From the NCBI GenBank assembly GCA_033239005.1, contig BSQZ01000054.1, positions 1,437,931 to 1,501,930 of the forward strand: 64,000 bases of DNA, given 5' to 3'. Positions 51,785 to 64,000 of the stretch are shown here, piece after piece. Made by a program: the position numbers and the translations under genes. Below the pieces are notes generated by a model, which was not told where the DNA came from, ran no database searches, and worked only from the letters and a program-made list of their open reading frames with translations. Within the stretch, counting starts at the first letter, position 1, and every line of letters begins with the position of its first letter. The DNA comes from Lamellibrachia satsuma. Taxonomy: Eukaryota > Annelida > Polychaeta > Sabellida > Siboglinidae.

Positions 51785-52106
51785 GCGCATTACCACCTGG
51801 AAACCATATTACAGGAGATTACGAGGAAAACCAGCAAAAAGATGGAGAGACGATTTGGATGAGTATTGGAATGAAACCACCTGGCAGAGAACAGCACAAG
51901 ACACGCAAACTTGGAAACAACATGCTGAGGCCTTCGCCCAACCACGGGACAATACGGCTGATATATAACATTGTATTGTATTGTATTGTATTGTATTGTA
52001 TTGTATTGTATTGTATTGTATTGTATTGTATTGAATTGTATTGTATTGTATTGTATTGTATTGTATTGTATTGTATTGTTTCATATCATATCATATCATA
52101 TCACAT
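51785..52106 (+). mobile_element. LINE 3' end with (TATTG)n tail
   Basis: The frame reads [40 protein letters not shown] and [11 protein letters not shown], then stops. The GRP..RWRDD...W...AQD...W..EAFAQ order is the C-terminus of a LINE ORF2. A pentanucleotide TATTG tract (51969-52080) and TCATA units follow at once, as in a microsatellite-type LINE tail. (TA)n abuts the 5' side, so only about 170 bp of ORF remain. Confidence 0.65.
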
Positions 52107-52333
52107 TATATTATTATTATATTATTGTACTGCCCCCAGAACAACTATTAATTATTTTGCTGTGGTCATAGTGTGTATTACATCAAATGAAAGGCGAGGA
52201 ACTATAATATACATGTACAATTGTTTTAGACATTATGTTTTTATTAATAAATTAAACACTATTAATTAATTATTAGAACTAGATCAACAATCATGCAGCG
52301 ATCATAGTGTACGAATTCAAAAAGTTAGTAAAT

Positions 52334-52412
52334 CCCTCCCTCCCTCCCTCCCTCCCTTCCTCCCTCCCTCCCTCTCTCTCTCTCTCCCTCCCTCCCTCCC
52401 TCCCTCCCATCC
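52334..52412. repeat. (CCCT)n pyrimidine tract
   Basis: CCTC/CCCT units with an internal CTCTCTCTCTCT run; all pyrimidine on the plus strand except near the right end. Confidence 0.92.
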
Positions 52413-53579
52413 CATTACCATCAGAATATTTTTACAAACATTTATCTCCAATAATTATATTAAAGCTTTTCGTTTTTCTAACAACAACATTGATAATTAT
52501 TTCGGACTGGTTTACAGCGCCACGTCGTGACTGGTTACTCGATTTAAAACAATAGTAGTTCCATAACAGTTCACCGCGCGGCGCTGCATGATGCAATGGT
52601 GGTCACATTTCGCATTTGAAAATGAGTTTGCAAGTCTTGACCCGTCCTCCATTTTAATGCGCTTTGCATGAATGATGGCTGCGTACGAGTATATTGCTCA
52701 AAGCTGAGTACGAGTACAAGTACATTTCCACGAGTAAGAGTACGAATACGAGTACATCTCGCATGATATTCGATATTATAGTAACTCTGTATAGTGATAA
52801 TAACGTATTTTAAAATAAACATTGTAAATTAGTTTATATAATTCAGGAAGAGTTGACTATGCAACGGCAGTTGATCTGACTTTTTATGGGGAAAACTGTA
52901 ACAAACCTCTTTATGGGGGTTGCATTCCATTCAAATGCAAATGTTCAGGGTATGCATTCAAAAATGGGTTTAAATGTATTTAAATTTAAAATACCTTTCA
53001 AAATACGTTTTACAGCACAACATATATATATATAACTAGAGAAAAGAAATAAAGAAATATAACTATTAAATATACATGATATATGACTCAATGAACACTG
53101 TTAAGGAATGTTATGGCTGGCAGTGACCACAAGTCCACAACTAATGTTTACTGAGAGGGTGGATTAGCACCTGCCAATGTCCAGGGCTCAATATCCCCTT
53201 TGTACTTTAACCACACTACAAATTGGCACCATACAATACTTTAGTCACCAAATTTTTTCAGAAGAAGACTCAGCTAGCAGTACTTAGCACTGTCACTTGT
53301 AAGAGCAACAAAGGCATTTAACGGCTAACTGATAAATGACCCTTTCGTTATAGGCTTACTGGACTTCCTGGCTCAATTAAACACACACAAGGATTATGGC
53401 CCGGACTAGTAACTAGTGCAACAATGGGTATGAACTACGGGTTTCTTGCTGGGAAAAGAATAAAAAGATGCTGTCCCTTGAAGCGAAGCCTTTGTGGCTT
53501 CAGTGCATTTATGATTGACTGTCGATGATATTTGGTAATTTGAGACAAATTCTTAACACTAGATTATCAACTTCGAAGG
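52413..53579. other. No gene found
   Basis: Contains TACGAGTACGAGTACAAGTACAT-like degenerate repeats at 52680-52765 and AT-rich sequence. Confidence 0.35.
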
Positions 53580-53890
53580 TAAAGGTAAAGTCATCCCCCA
53601 GGCATTACGCCTTAAGAAGCCATGAAGGCTTATATGGCCAGTGCTTAAACCTGGTTTCTGTAGTGCGAAGCAACTTAGAGTGCAGTTATACTGACTCTCC
53701 TGGGCGGGATACTAGTCCATCGCAGGCACCTTCCAAACAGTGTTTGTACTCATTTGCAGCTGAGTAGACTGAGGCAAAGTAGGGTAAACGAAATTGCCTA
53801 AGCTTCGAAAACGAACCGTGCCCAGTGTGGGTCTTGAACTCATAACCCTCGAATTTAGAGTCCAACACCTTAACAAATAGGCCACGGCCT
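53580..53890 (-). mobile_element. tRNA-derived SINE, second subfamily
   Basis: The minus strand begins GGCCGTGGCCTATTTGTTAAGG (box A region), then ATGAGTTCAAGACCC (box B), a body with TCAGCTGCAAATGAGTACAAAC, and a 3' end in (GGTAAA) units at 53580-53592. The body is shared with the 13955 SINE. Confidence 0.75.
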
Positions 53891-54221
53891 ATCAACTTCT
53901 AAACATCGTAATAAATAATTTTTTTAAACATTATATTCTTGCGTCGATAAGTTTGCAGTATTGTTCAAATTAAGTTATATGTTTTTTTGTGTGGACAAGG
54001 ACACTATTCGAGTAGGAAATTGCCCAAATACCATTTGATGCAACTTGTGTGAGGTTTACCTATAATTCGTATCTTAGAATGCCTGAACTACGGTGTGTAG
54101 AATATAATATGCTTCATTTTGCCGTAATCTGAAAACCTATCTTTTCAAAATGGCCTATCCTCCTTAGCTTCTTGGCACCTCCATCCATCGGTTGACGACT
54201 TTTTGCATTGTACATGGTTAC

Positions 54222-54295
54222 GAGAATGCCTAATCCTTTGGTTTTGTTGCGCCACTGAGTTCGGATTTTCCGAGGATAATGGCGCCAAAGAAGTC

Positions 54296-54332
<37 letters not shown>
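54222..54332 (+). mobile_element. LINE family B 3' tail with (TTA)n
   Basis: GGTTTTGTTGCGCCACTGAG, then GAGGATAATGGCGCCAAAGAAGT, then about eleven ATT units, the same terminus as the other family B copies. Confidence 0.7.
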
Positions 54333-54333
<1 letters not shown>

Positions 54334-55296
54334 ATAATAGAACATAACTGTATTTTGTTTACACAAAAATATAGTTGAACATATGTACATAACTTAAGTT
54401 AATTAAACAAATAGCAGTGTAGCCATATGTAGGTCCTCTGGTAACCCCGCGGGGATTATGTATAGTTTATGTATATCATGCCAAAGTATGTATAATATTC
54501 GGAAACGCTAAGGGTTTCCTCTCGCACACGAAGCCAGTCAGTGCCTTCCTTCCTGGGTTGAGATGGCGTCAGTACACAGTGCTACTACCATAAACTCTAT
54601 GGCTACTACACACACAGCGCTCGGCTGGTGCTACACTCCTCACTCCACCGAGCTGAACGTTACGACACAACCCCTGACCTCAACTACCGGGGTCAGCGAT
54701 GAGCAACGTCTACTCAGCACAAGATGGCGTATTTGAGTGCAGCAGAGGCGAATTCCTAATGTTGTGTATATTATGTCAACCTGTTCGCGGAATCGACTTA
54801 GGTGACAAACTTAAGGTTAATCCTTCCGTTTGCTTACTCCTGACCCATTTTGCCGCTTTGTTTGTCTTCTCCGAGCAAGTGGGTTGACGCGTCGTCAGTG
54901 CACCGCTGGGCAACGCCCGGTCGGGAGGTCAGGGGTCCTTTCAACAGAACAGCCGGGCGGTTTGTTGAACTCACATAGGGGACCGTTGGGCCGGCAGTCA
55001 GAGGGCCGCACTGTCAGTCGAAAGTACCGTTGTTCACGTCTACCTGTTGCCGTTTCACAACTTGGGTAATTTCGTTCACCCCACTTTGTCTTTCGGAATT
55101 AAGAAACTGTAAAAACCGTGGGTGCCTTCTACCTGGTGCCTGTGCCAGGCCCAGGGGAAGTAAATAAATCACACACGGGAAACTGGAACAAACATGTTGT
55201 AGACTCACAGAACAATCTGTCTCGATCTGCAAAAAAATCCTGCTCTGATAATGGAGTGAACGCCATGAACAACTTGTGTAGGCGGATTTATATATG
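54333..55296. other. CpG-richer region, possible promoter or first exon on plus
   Basis: An ATG in good context at 54563 opens a 57-codon frame (MASVHSATTINSMATTH...) with possible donor GGG|GTCAGC. No downstream exon could be linked. CpG-rich to about 55100. Weak evidence only. Confidence 0.2.
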
Positions 55297-55322
55297 CACG
55301 CACGCACGCACGCACGCACGCA
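55297..55322. repeat. (GCAC)n
   Basis: Six GCAC units. Confidence 0.9.
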
Positions 55323-55777
55323 GCCTAAATCTGCCACACAGATTTCATTGTAAACATATGTAAACACGGGTATGTGGGGAATGTTGCTAAGCGATGTTTC
55401 GCAGGTGTGGCGAACTCTCCGCACTGTGTCGTGTTGATGGGCTATGGAGACGTTGAACGTCACTGACGTCACGCCCCGCCGGCTCCAACCGCTCCTCGTT
55501 GTTGTTCTACGCGTGTACGTCACACGGTGCGTGTCAAGTCAGGCAAGGGGACACTACCAGTATATTGGCTCGCGGAGCGACCAGAGGTGTCTAATATCAC
55601 GATTCGTTATGACCAAATTGCGCAATGTTATTGCAGATCTCCGTTTTCCAATTTACAAACACGAGAAGTACCAAAACTTGCAAAAACAGAACTACGAACG
55701 TGCGTGCACATACATACATGCATATACGCAAAGTAGTTACGTACGTACTTGCGTGCATGCGTGGGTGCGCGAGTGTG

Positions 55778-55780
<3 letters not shown>

Positions 55781-55841
<61 letters not shown>

Positions 55842-55921
55842 AATACATGCATGCATACATGCATGCATGCGTACGTACGTACGTACATACATACATACAT
55901 ACATACATACATACATACATA
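55781..55921. repeat. (CA)n followed by (ACAT)n
   Basis: About 28 CA units to 55838, then GCATGCATACAT and ACGT units and about ten ACAT units to 55921. All Cys/Val and His/Thr frames here are artefacts. Confidence 0.95.
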
Positions 55922-58900
55922 CGTACATTTATACACGCGCATGTGCACACGGACGCTCATGTATATACGTGTGACATGTATGTATGCAGGCACGCAGGAA
56001 AACAATATTTCTCTATGCACGCATGGTTGATTTCATATTGCGCGAGACCATTTGATAGCACGGACCCAAGTATTCGGAATTGGTGAAGGACCGTTTAATA
56101 GAGAGCATCTTTTAAATGGTCCGTCTCCATGTATTATACCTATTTGCATTAATTGTTGTTGTCGGCGATAGACGTTTTATGGACGGCGTCTTTGAAGTAG
56201 TACGTCTTCATGCATGACGGGGGTCTAACGAGTGTGCTTCTGCTGTCACATGCGGTCGGTCGGTCCCGCCACCCGGGGGAGGTTTGACCAGTACGTTGAC
56301 CCACGTGTGGACTCCGAGTAGTGGCCACTGCATCCGGACACGAGATACCGGACAATGAATGCTGGTGCAGACTAACTGACGAACAATTAGTGCAATTAGT
56401 GTCATTGCCGAGAACAATGGTTTCATTGACTCGTGACATTGTGACGTTGCTGCCATTTAAAGACCGATAAAACTATTAATTCTGAAATAATATTATGTTC
56501 AACGTGTAAAGAATTCAATCTTACAAAAACTGTTAATGGAGGTCTCCGATACATCAATATGATTTATGTTTTTTTTTTAATTTAGTCTCGTGCGTATAAA
56601 ATACTTTATATAGTACAAATGCTATTAGAACTTGTACTGTAGGTTTCCGATATCTAGTCAACTTTCTCACCATGATAGCTAGGAATAATACATTTAAAGT
56701 CATTATGGTAGCAGAGATGCACCTCAACACCCTTGCGGTCTGAATACGCGATTCGACCATACAACGTGTAATAATCCCAGCCAATCCTTAGTGTGCTGGA
56801 ATAGAACTTGCGTTGGCTTATTCGAGTAGTACAGTCGACGATCTATAGCGGCGGTTTAAGCTACACAGTGGTGGTGATTGTTTGGGGATAAAAACCTCCA
56901 TTTCACTTCCATGGCAAACGGATAAGGTTCCAGTGATTTCGAGACGGTACCCCTATTCAATTATTGTTTTGGTTTTCTAAAAAACAAATTGTATGATTTG
57001 ACAAAAGCTCTACAGCAGGGACAAACAGCAACGTGTGCCGTTGTGGTGAAACATGAATCGTTATTTTGCGTGCAGGACTAAAAATAACGTAAACATGGTC
57101 GCCCATGGAAAACTAATTAATAATCATTTGTCACTAGTTCTACCAGGGGCGTATCTAGGATCTCGCAAAAGGGCTAGCTTAGTCACCCATTAGTTTACCA
57201 CGTTGCCGTGCAGTGGCGCAACAGGTTACATACGAAAAACAATTAAGCCCATGGAGGGCTCAGTGCCCCCCCCCCCCCCGGGTTCTACAGCGGTAATATT
57301 TCGCTACGAAGTGTAGGTGATTTATACAATGGTGATTATAAGTTATGTGAGTAAAATTTATATATCCTATAGTGACGCCGATAGGTCCTACAATCGCATT
57401 GTTGTGTACTACATATACCAACTCTGAATCGTAGTAAGAAGATCAGTTGCCGACGTTGTCCTTAGACTGTGGGGTCGTTTAACTGATTGCTCCACTGGCA
57501 CCCAATAAAGGGCCTCGTTAAACAGTCACCTGTATGTATTTGATTGCTTGCTTGCGTGGGCGCTGCACTAGGCAATCATTCAGTCGTTGCAGTAATGACG
57601 TAATTGGGCGTGTTGTAATATATATGCTTTTGTAATACCGCTGTCAGTGGTACACCGCTACCGCCGGAGGCAATGGAGACGATAAGTCGAGGTACGAAGG
57701 CGCCACTTAACAGAATCACGGATGATACAATCAGCTGTTAATAGATTAAAAATTGCCCTACTCCCGCTGTGCTAAAATGCATCACACCAGCTCCTTAGTA
57801 GAATTATCATACAAGACAAACGATACATTTTTGAGCAAAATAAAAGCTTTTCCCTGGGAAGTCGTGACTTTCGTCTATCCAAGAAAATGTGTCGTTCGTG
57901 AATCCCAGTTTACGAAATTTAGTAGCTATTTTCTTATATCGAGTCTGCTTGCTGTGTTGTATAAATTCTCTTTGTGGCCGCGTGTGCCTTAGTTGTGAAG
58001 AAGTCGTCTTTGTTGATGTCATCGATGCTATGTAGTGTCTTGTATGTTTGGATCATATCTCCAATTAAGGTACACACGTTTTAAAATGCCTTCTATAGTT
58101 GAATGGGATTGCATCAGTGCGCCAACTCGATACACGGGTGTGCCCTTTGGCCAGCCGGCTGATATATCCAACGACACATTCATGTATACAACTACCTGAG
58201 ATAAACGATCCGTTTTAATGCCCGAGTTGACCTTTACGCACTGTTGCCGCTCATGTTTACAAACAACGCTCGCGACGTTACATTGTATCGGCGCGGGAAT
58301 GATTTGAACGCATATATTTCTTTTTCATAAACTAGGCTTGTTACTAACATAAATAGGAACGTTGATATCACTATTAGTCCTTCCGCTAAAATTGTGCTAC
58401 GAATAAAAACTAATATAACAGGGTTTTATTTTTTTTCACGAACAACCAAGTATGAAAAGGGCCTAATGTAAACATCATATTAGAAGAGGGACCCGATTGC
58501 ATGAATCCGTTTAGGCATCAAAATGTACCGGCTTAAATTAGTACCGCTGACATGCATTAGAATTATCCGCATGCACTCAACCAGCGACCTACTACCAATG
58601 TGTTTACTGTATCTTATTTCACGTGGGACGTTTACATGTCTGGAGAAGTTCCAAACCGCTAGGTTTTTACGTATACAAACTGATGGATGGGGATGGGGAC
58701 GGGTTGGTACTAGTCCTATGGGGTACATAAGGGGTAAGACCACAGTTGACCTTCCTGTTTATTGTTTCACACGAATGTAAGGCGTATGAAATTGTAAAAT
58801 GGTAACTTAATAAATTAATATTATGTGACATGAGTGCCTTTGAGCAGGAATATTCACAAGTTTGTTTGTAGAAGCTATTGGCTGTGAAACAATGCATTTT

Positions 58901-60750
58901 TTAAAGAGTTTAACTGGCGGAGGGATTTATGGGAATTTTTCTGCTATGGGCCACGTGGGCGCATGAATACATGGCTATTTTTTATCAAAATTTATAGGCA
59001 TCGCACGTCGGAGCGATTTAAAAGAGCTGGAGGTATGTGATTTTGATAAAATGGTCAGTATATCAATGAGATGATGGCAGTTGCTATGGACAATTTTAAG
59101 AATTTTTGATGGTCACGTTTTCTTATAATCAGACAAAACGTTAACATGGCCACCAATGCAATTCTCAACTGTGGTCTGACTCCATAAGTGGTTCTCGTTT
59201 CGAAGCAATACTTGACGAGATAATGCACTTCCGGTCCCAAAGTTTTGCACATCATAAGACGATAAATGTACTTATGTCATTATAATAGAAACCATCAGTA
59301 TTAGTATTATCACATTTTAATGCTAGTTGTTTTAATAAAATAACATTGTAACGTTGTTGTTGGTTCTCTCTGTTTTACTTTCAAATGTGTTTATGTGTGA
59401 AATGCGATACTGGAAAGCGTGTCGTTGGGGGCCGGAAGTGAGCATTTATGGGTAATAATGGGCAAATTTGCATAATATCAACATGGCGGCAAACGAGATT
59501 AGCGTGCCCTAAAGCGTCGATGGTCGAGTTTGATGGGAATGGGAGAGTACGTTTGTCTCCTGACGTCCAAATTTAAAATGCATTTATGTTCGTTCCCTTT
59601 TCATAGTTGCCAATTAATCATATTATTGCTAATTATTGACCCTTTGACCCTGACCAGAAGAGCCTAGGGGGTATGTTACCTGTCCCGCTGTCCCACAAAG
59701 GGTTAGGTCAATGTTTGTTGACACTCCACAATTTCAGCCATTCTCAACACTTATTAACACATAACATATACATTGAACGTATCCCGTGCGTAGCTGTAAT
59801 GAAGGTTCAGCCATAAGTTTGAAGCTGTGAAAGTGACCATTAAGCGCTAATGTATTTATTGGTCTTCAACAATGCCACGCCTGAGTGATTTTCCACCAGG
59901 CTGAAGCAGGTGGGGTGTCGACTCATTTGTAAACATATAATCACAGTAATATTACTAATGTTTTCCTGCCCCGTTAAGTAATAACTGGTGTTATAATACA
60001 TCGCATGACAAATATAAACACGTCTTTTTTTAAACGTCTCGTAAAAACTCTTTACGATCTATTGTCATGGATGACGGCTTGGGTCATGCTGACACCAAGA
60101 GTGACGTTTCGTGCTTGGCTTCTGACTGTTATATTATTTCTATAAGCAATAAGTCACTGCGTTTGCATGCATAATAACCACGCCTATCTGTAGAATTGCT
60201 ACATAGAAATTGTTCAAAGGCAAGCACGACGATACCATTCTTTATTGTGTCGTAAATATAAATTGTAAATACACTGTAATTATATGTTGCTGTAATTACT
60301 AAAAAATATATAATAGTTTTTTGCGTTGCTTTATCAAGATAGGTGACAACACAACTGCGGATTGTTGTTTAAGCTAACCCGGCTTGAACAAAATGATCCA
60401 TTTCCCTTGTCATATTGTACGAAAGCACCTGATAAAGCTAGCGGTTACTAGCTAGCGGGCACTGTTGTATGGGAGAACAGCAAAGGCTAAACTTGTTTAT
60501 GTCGTACCCCAGGAAGGTTACGTGGTTACGTCTATATAGAATAATGAAAGTAGCACGGCTATTGGACACAGCGTGAAACTTATCAGCAAAATAAACTGCT
60601 AATTTGGGCTCATTCAACAGGCTGCATGCACGACATTGCACGCGAAACCTGGAACTGACCTCCTATAAACGAAAGTAGAACGTGTTCTTGCTAATAACTC
60701 AACTTATCGTCGCGTGCGAAGAGACACTCGGACCTAACAGAATATTTAAT
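55922..60750. other. No gene or recognised repeat found
   Basis: Moderate GC, higher CpG than the left arm, several ATG-started frames of 20-30 codons (for example METISRGTKAP at 57673) with no support. A C-run at 57271-57280. Could be a large intron or intergenic DNA. Confidence 0.35.
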
Positions 60751-60914
60751 ATGGAGACGAACCCGAGAGTGGAAACCGCATCGAAGGGCGTTCAAAGAAA
60801 CGGAAACGTCGAGTGTTGCACCACTGGGGCTGCCTACTGTGACGCACCGTATTACTGTAGTGTCTACATGAATCAAACAAAGCGTGGTTCTGCCGAGTGT
60901 TATAATCACAAGTA
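60751..60914 (+). CDS. Candidate Cys-rich exon, family unknown
   Basis: From ATG at 60751 the frame reads METNPRVETASKGVQRNG, then VECCTTGAAYCDAPYYCSVY, ending at a strong donor CACAA|GTAAGTACC. The spacing of the five cysteines matches no domain I can name. The frame is also open upstream to about 60682. No partner exon in the window. Confidence 0.27.
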
Positions 60915-61030
60915 AGTACCACGAAGCAGAAACGGAATTGGGCATTGTTTACAGCGAAACAAAAGTCATGGTTTTCGGCCTATGGGCCTATAAAATTTAC
61001 TAAAACAATTGTGAATTACATTAAAAAAAA

Positions 61031-62705
<1,675 letters not shown>

Positions 62706-62734
62706 GCCACACGTATTCTTCATCTGTCTGTCTG

Positions 62735-63235
62735 CTATTTGAAGTCGTCTCTGGTCAGTGACGTCACTCTAGCAGCTGGGACAGACGACTTCTTGATGAT
62801 GGTGGTGACCGGGGGCACATCAGTGTAGTAGTGTGGCAAGTAGGCGACCGTCTTGTAGCTTGCATTCCCAGATCCTCCATCGATGACAATGCTTCGATCA
62901 ACCCCTTCACCAGCGAGAGAGGAATGCTGAAGGAGGGAGATAGCAGTACCATGGAAGGACTGTTGTTGTACAGGGGCTGTTATCTATGTTATCTACGGCG
63001 GCAGTTGTGAACACTTTGCCATGCATCTTCGGAGGGCAGACCACTTGCCTTCTGTGAAACTGTTGGCAGACACTGTTCCCTATATGAGCAGAGAGCCGGA
63101 AGACGCGGTCATAGATAATGCCCATGCCCAGGTGTGACAGCTTGTCTACCAATTCCCTCTTGCGTGTTTGAGCGTGCAACATCCCTATGTATGTGGGAAT
63201 TAACGTCTCCTGCGCAGCGGTGTATAATGAAACAA
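62735..63235 (-). pseudogene. Frameshifted fragment of a widespread invertebrate repeat-gene family
   Basis: The minus strand reads LIPTYIGMLHAQTRKRELVD, KLSHLGMGIIYDRVFRLS and FTTAAVDNIDNSP, then after a frame change SFHGTAISLLQHSS, SYKTVAYLPHYYTDVPPV and a TAG at 62737. I recall the order HA.TRKR.LVD.L..LG..I.YDR, VDNIDHNPSSTTA, SFHGT.ISL and PEYYTDVPP from many uncharacterised invertebrate and cnidarian proteins, multi-copy and probably transposon-linked. Function unknown. The N-terminal part is missing; the frameshift lies near 62960. Confidence 0.55.
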
Positions 63236-63882
63236 TATATTTGTGTCACGATAGGATACGTATCGCGATACATAACGCTATATACAGCCGTAAAGAAACA
63301 ATATATTTGCGCCGCAATACATTAGCTGTTGTTTACAGAAAACACCATGTTCAGGAAAACATTACCATAACCAAAACTAGCGACGTCTCTAACCCAAGAT
63401 GAAGCGAGATTTCGATAGGTAGCAAGCGAATTTAACTCCGTTTGCATGTATCGCGATTCTTGTAAAATACATCGAGTATTGCACCACGAGAAACGTATCG
63501 CAATTCGTCGATGAATCAACGAATGGTTACAGCGCTACTGTTTTGATATAAACAAAGTCAACAGCGCACAGCTAAAACACCTTTTGGGAAGAGAGGACCG
63601 AGCGTGTGAGACCAGGGGGGCCTTTCCGAAGAGGTGCATTGGCGAATTCAGAGGGGGTTATGGTTGTTCGTTTGAAACTCCATTTCTATGGAACCACCCT
63701 GCTGATTTTTTTTCTTCATGAAAAATGTTGGCCATACACGTTTAAAATACTGTCCTTCGCCCGCCATATTGGCTGAGACGGAATCATCCCCTATATCCGC
63801 TGATTAAGTGAATCAGCCTCTTAATAGAATCACGTTGCTCAGACCCGAAGTGATTCTACTAAGATTCTACAAACTTGTGTGC
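63236..63882. other. No gene found
   Basis: GAAACAATATATTTG recurs 66 bp apart near 63228 and 63294. Nothing else is recognisable. Confidence 0.35.
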
Positions 63883-64000
63883 GCGTGTGCGTGCGCGTGC
63901 GTGTGTGCGTGCGTGTGTGCTTGTGTGTGTGCGTGTGCGCGCGCGCGTGTGTGTGTGCGCGCTTACGTGAGCGCGTGTTTTATTGCGTGTGTCTGTACGC
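63883..64000. repeat. (GTGC/GTGT)n at the window edge
   Basis: Irregular GTGCGT, GTGTGT and GCGCGC units run off the right end of the window. Confidence 0.9.

Noticed and set aside
55597..56086. Cys-Val and His-Thr ORFs of up to 153 codons
   Set aside because: Translations of (CA)n and (ACAT)n microsatellites.

Overview
The window is animal nuclear DNA: spliced genes with short exons and long introns, a eukaryotic tRNA gene, several LINE families, tRNA-derived SINEs and many AT-rich microsatellites. ENO4 and ANKRD53 orthologues point to a bilaterian with cilia or flagellated sperm. The repeat style suggests a marine invertebrate (a mollusc is my guess), but the sequence does not settle the phylum.

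The core is a divergent gene pair. ENO4 (enolase-like protein 4) runs on the minus strand from 35938 to 20074. I reconstructed 13 exons in which every junction keeps phase, giving 595 codons. ANKRD53 (ankyrin repeat domain 53) starts at 36868 on the plus strand and ends at 41597, with 5 exons and 506 codons. The 929 bp between the two start codons must hold both promoters and contain an X-box-like (RFX) sequence. ENO4 intron 3 holds a small unrecognised two-exon gene candidate (33202 to 32519).

The left arm (1 to 20 kb) is gene-poor. It has a tRNA-Asp(GTC) at 13212 to 13283, weak traces of a minus-strand gene (a 5' exon donor near 12380 and a short coding exon at 9302 to 9378), SINE and LINE tails, and a terminal-inverted-repeat element. 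It also has a nine-copy 55-bp satellite and a pogo/Tigger-like transposase relic in which a 21-bp coding minisatellite has expanded to about 1.4 kb.

The right arm (42 to 64 kb) is mostly transposon debris. It contains a nearly full CR1-like LINE (43848 to 47460, minus) with recognisable ORF1, endonuclease and reverse transcriptase, a decayed copy of the same family (61031 to 62705), two other LINE 3' fragments, a frameshifted gene fragment of a widespread invertebrate family, a 28-bp tandem array, and long (TA)n, (CA)n, (TATTG)n and (GTGC)n tracts.

The most unusual pattern is a dispersed element present three times (about 22187, 27897 and 38783) that carries a different amplified short repeat at each locus. 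Perfect palindromes at 5806 to 5889, 20831 to 20914, 20991 to 21037 and inside every 55-bp satellite unit are also notable.
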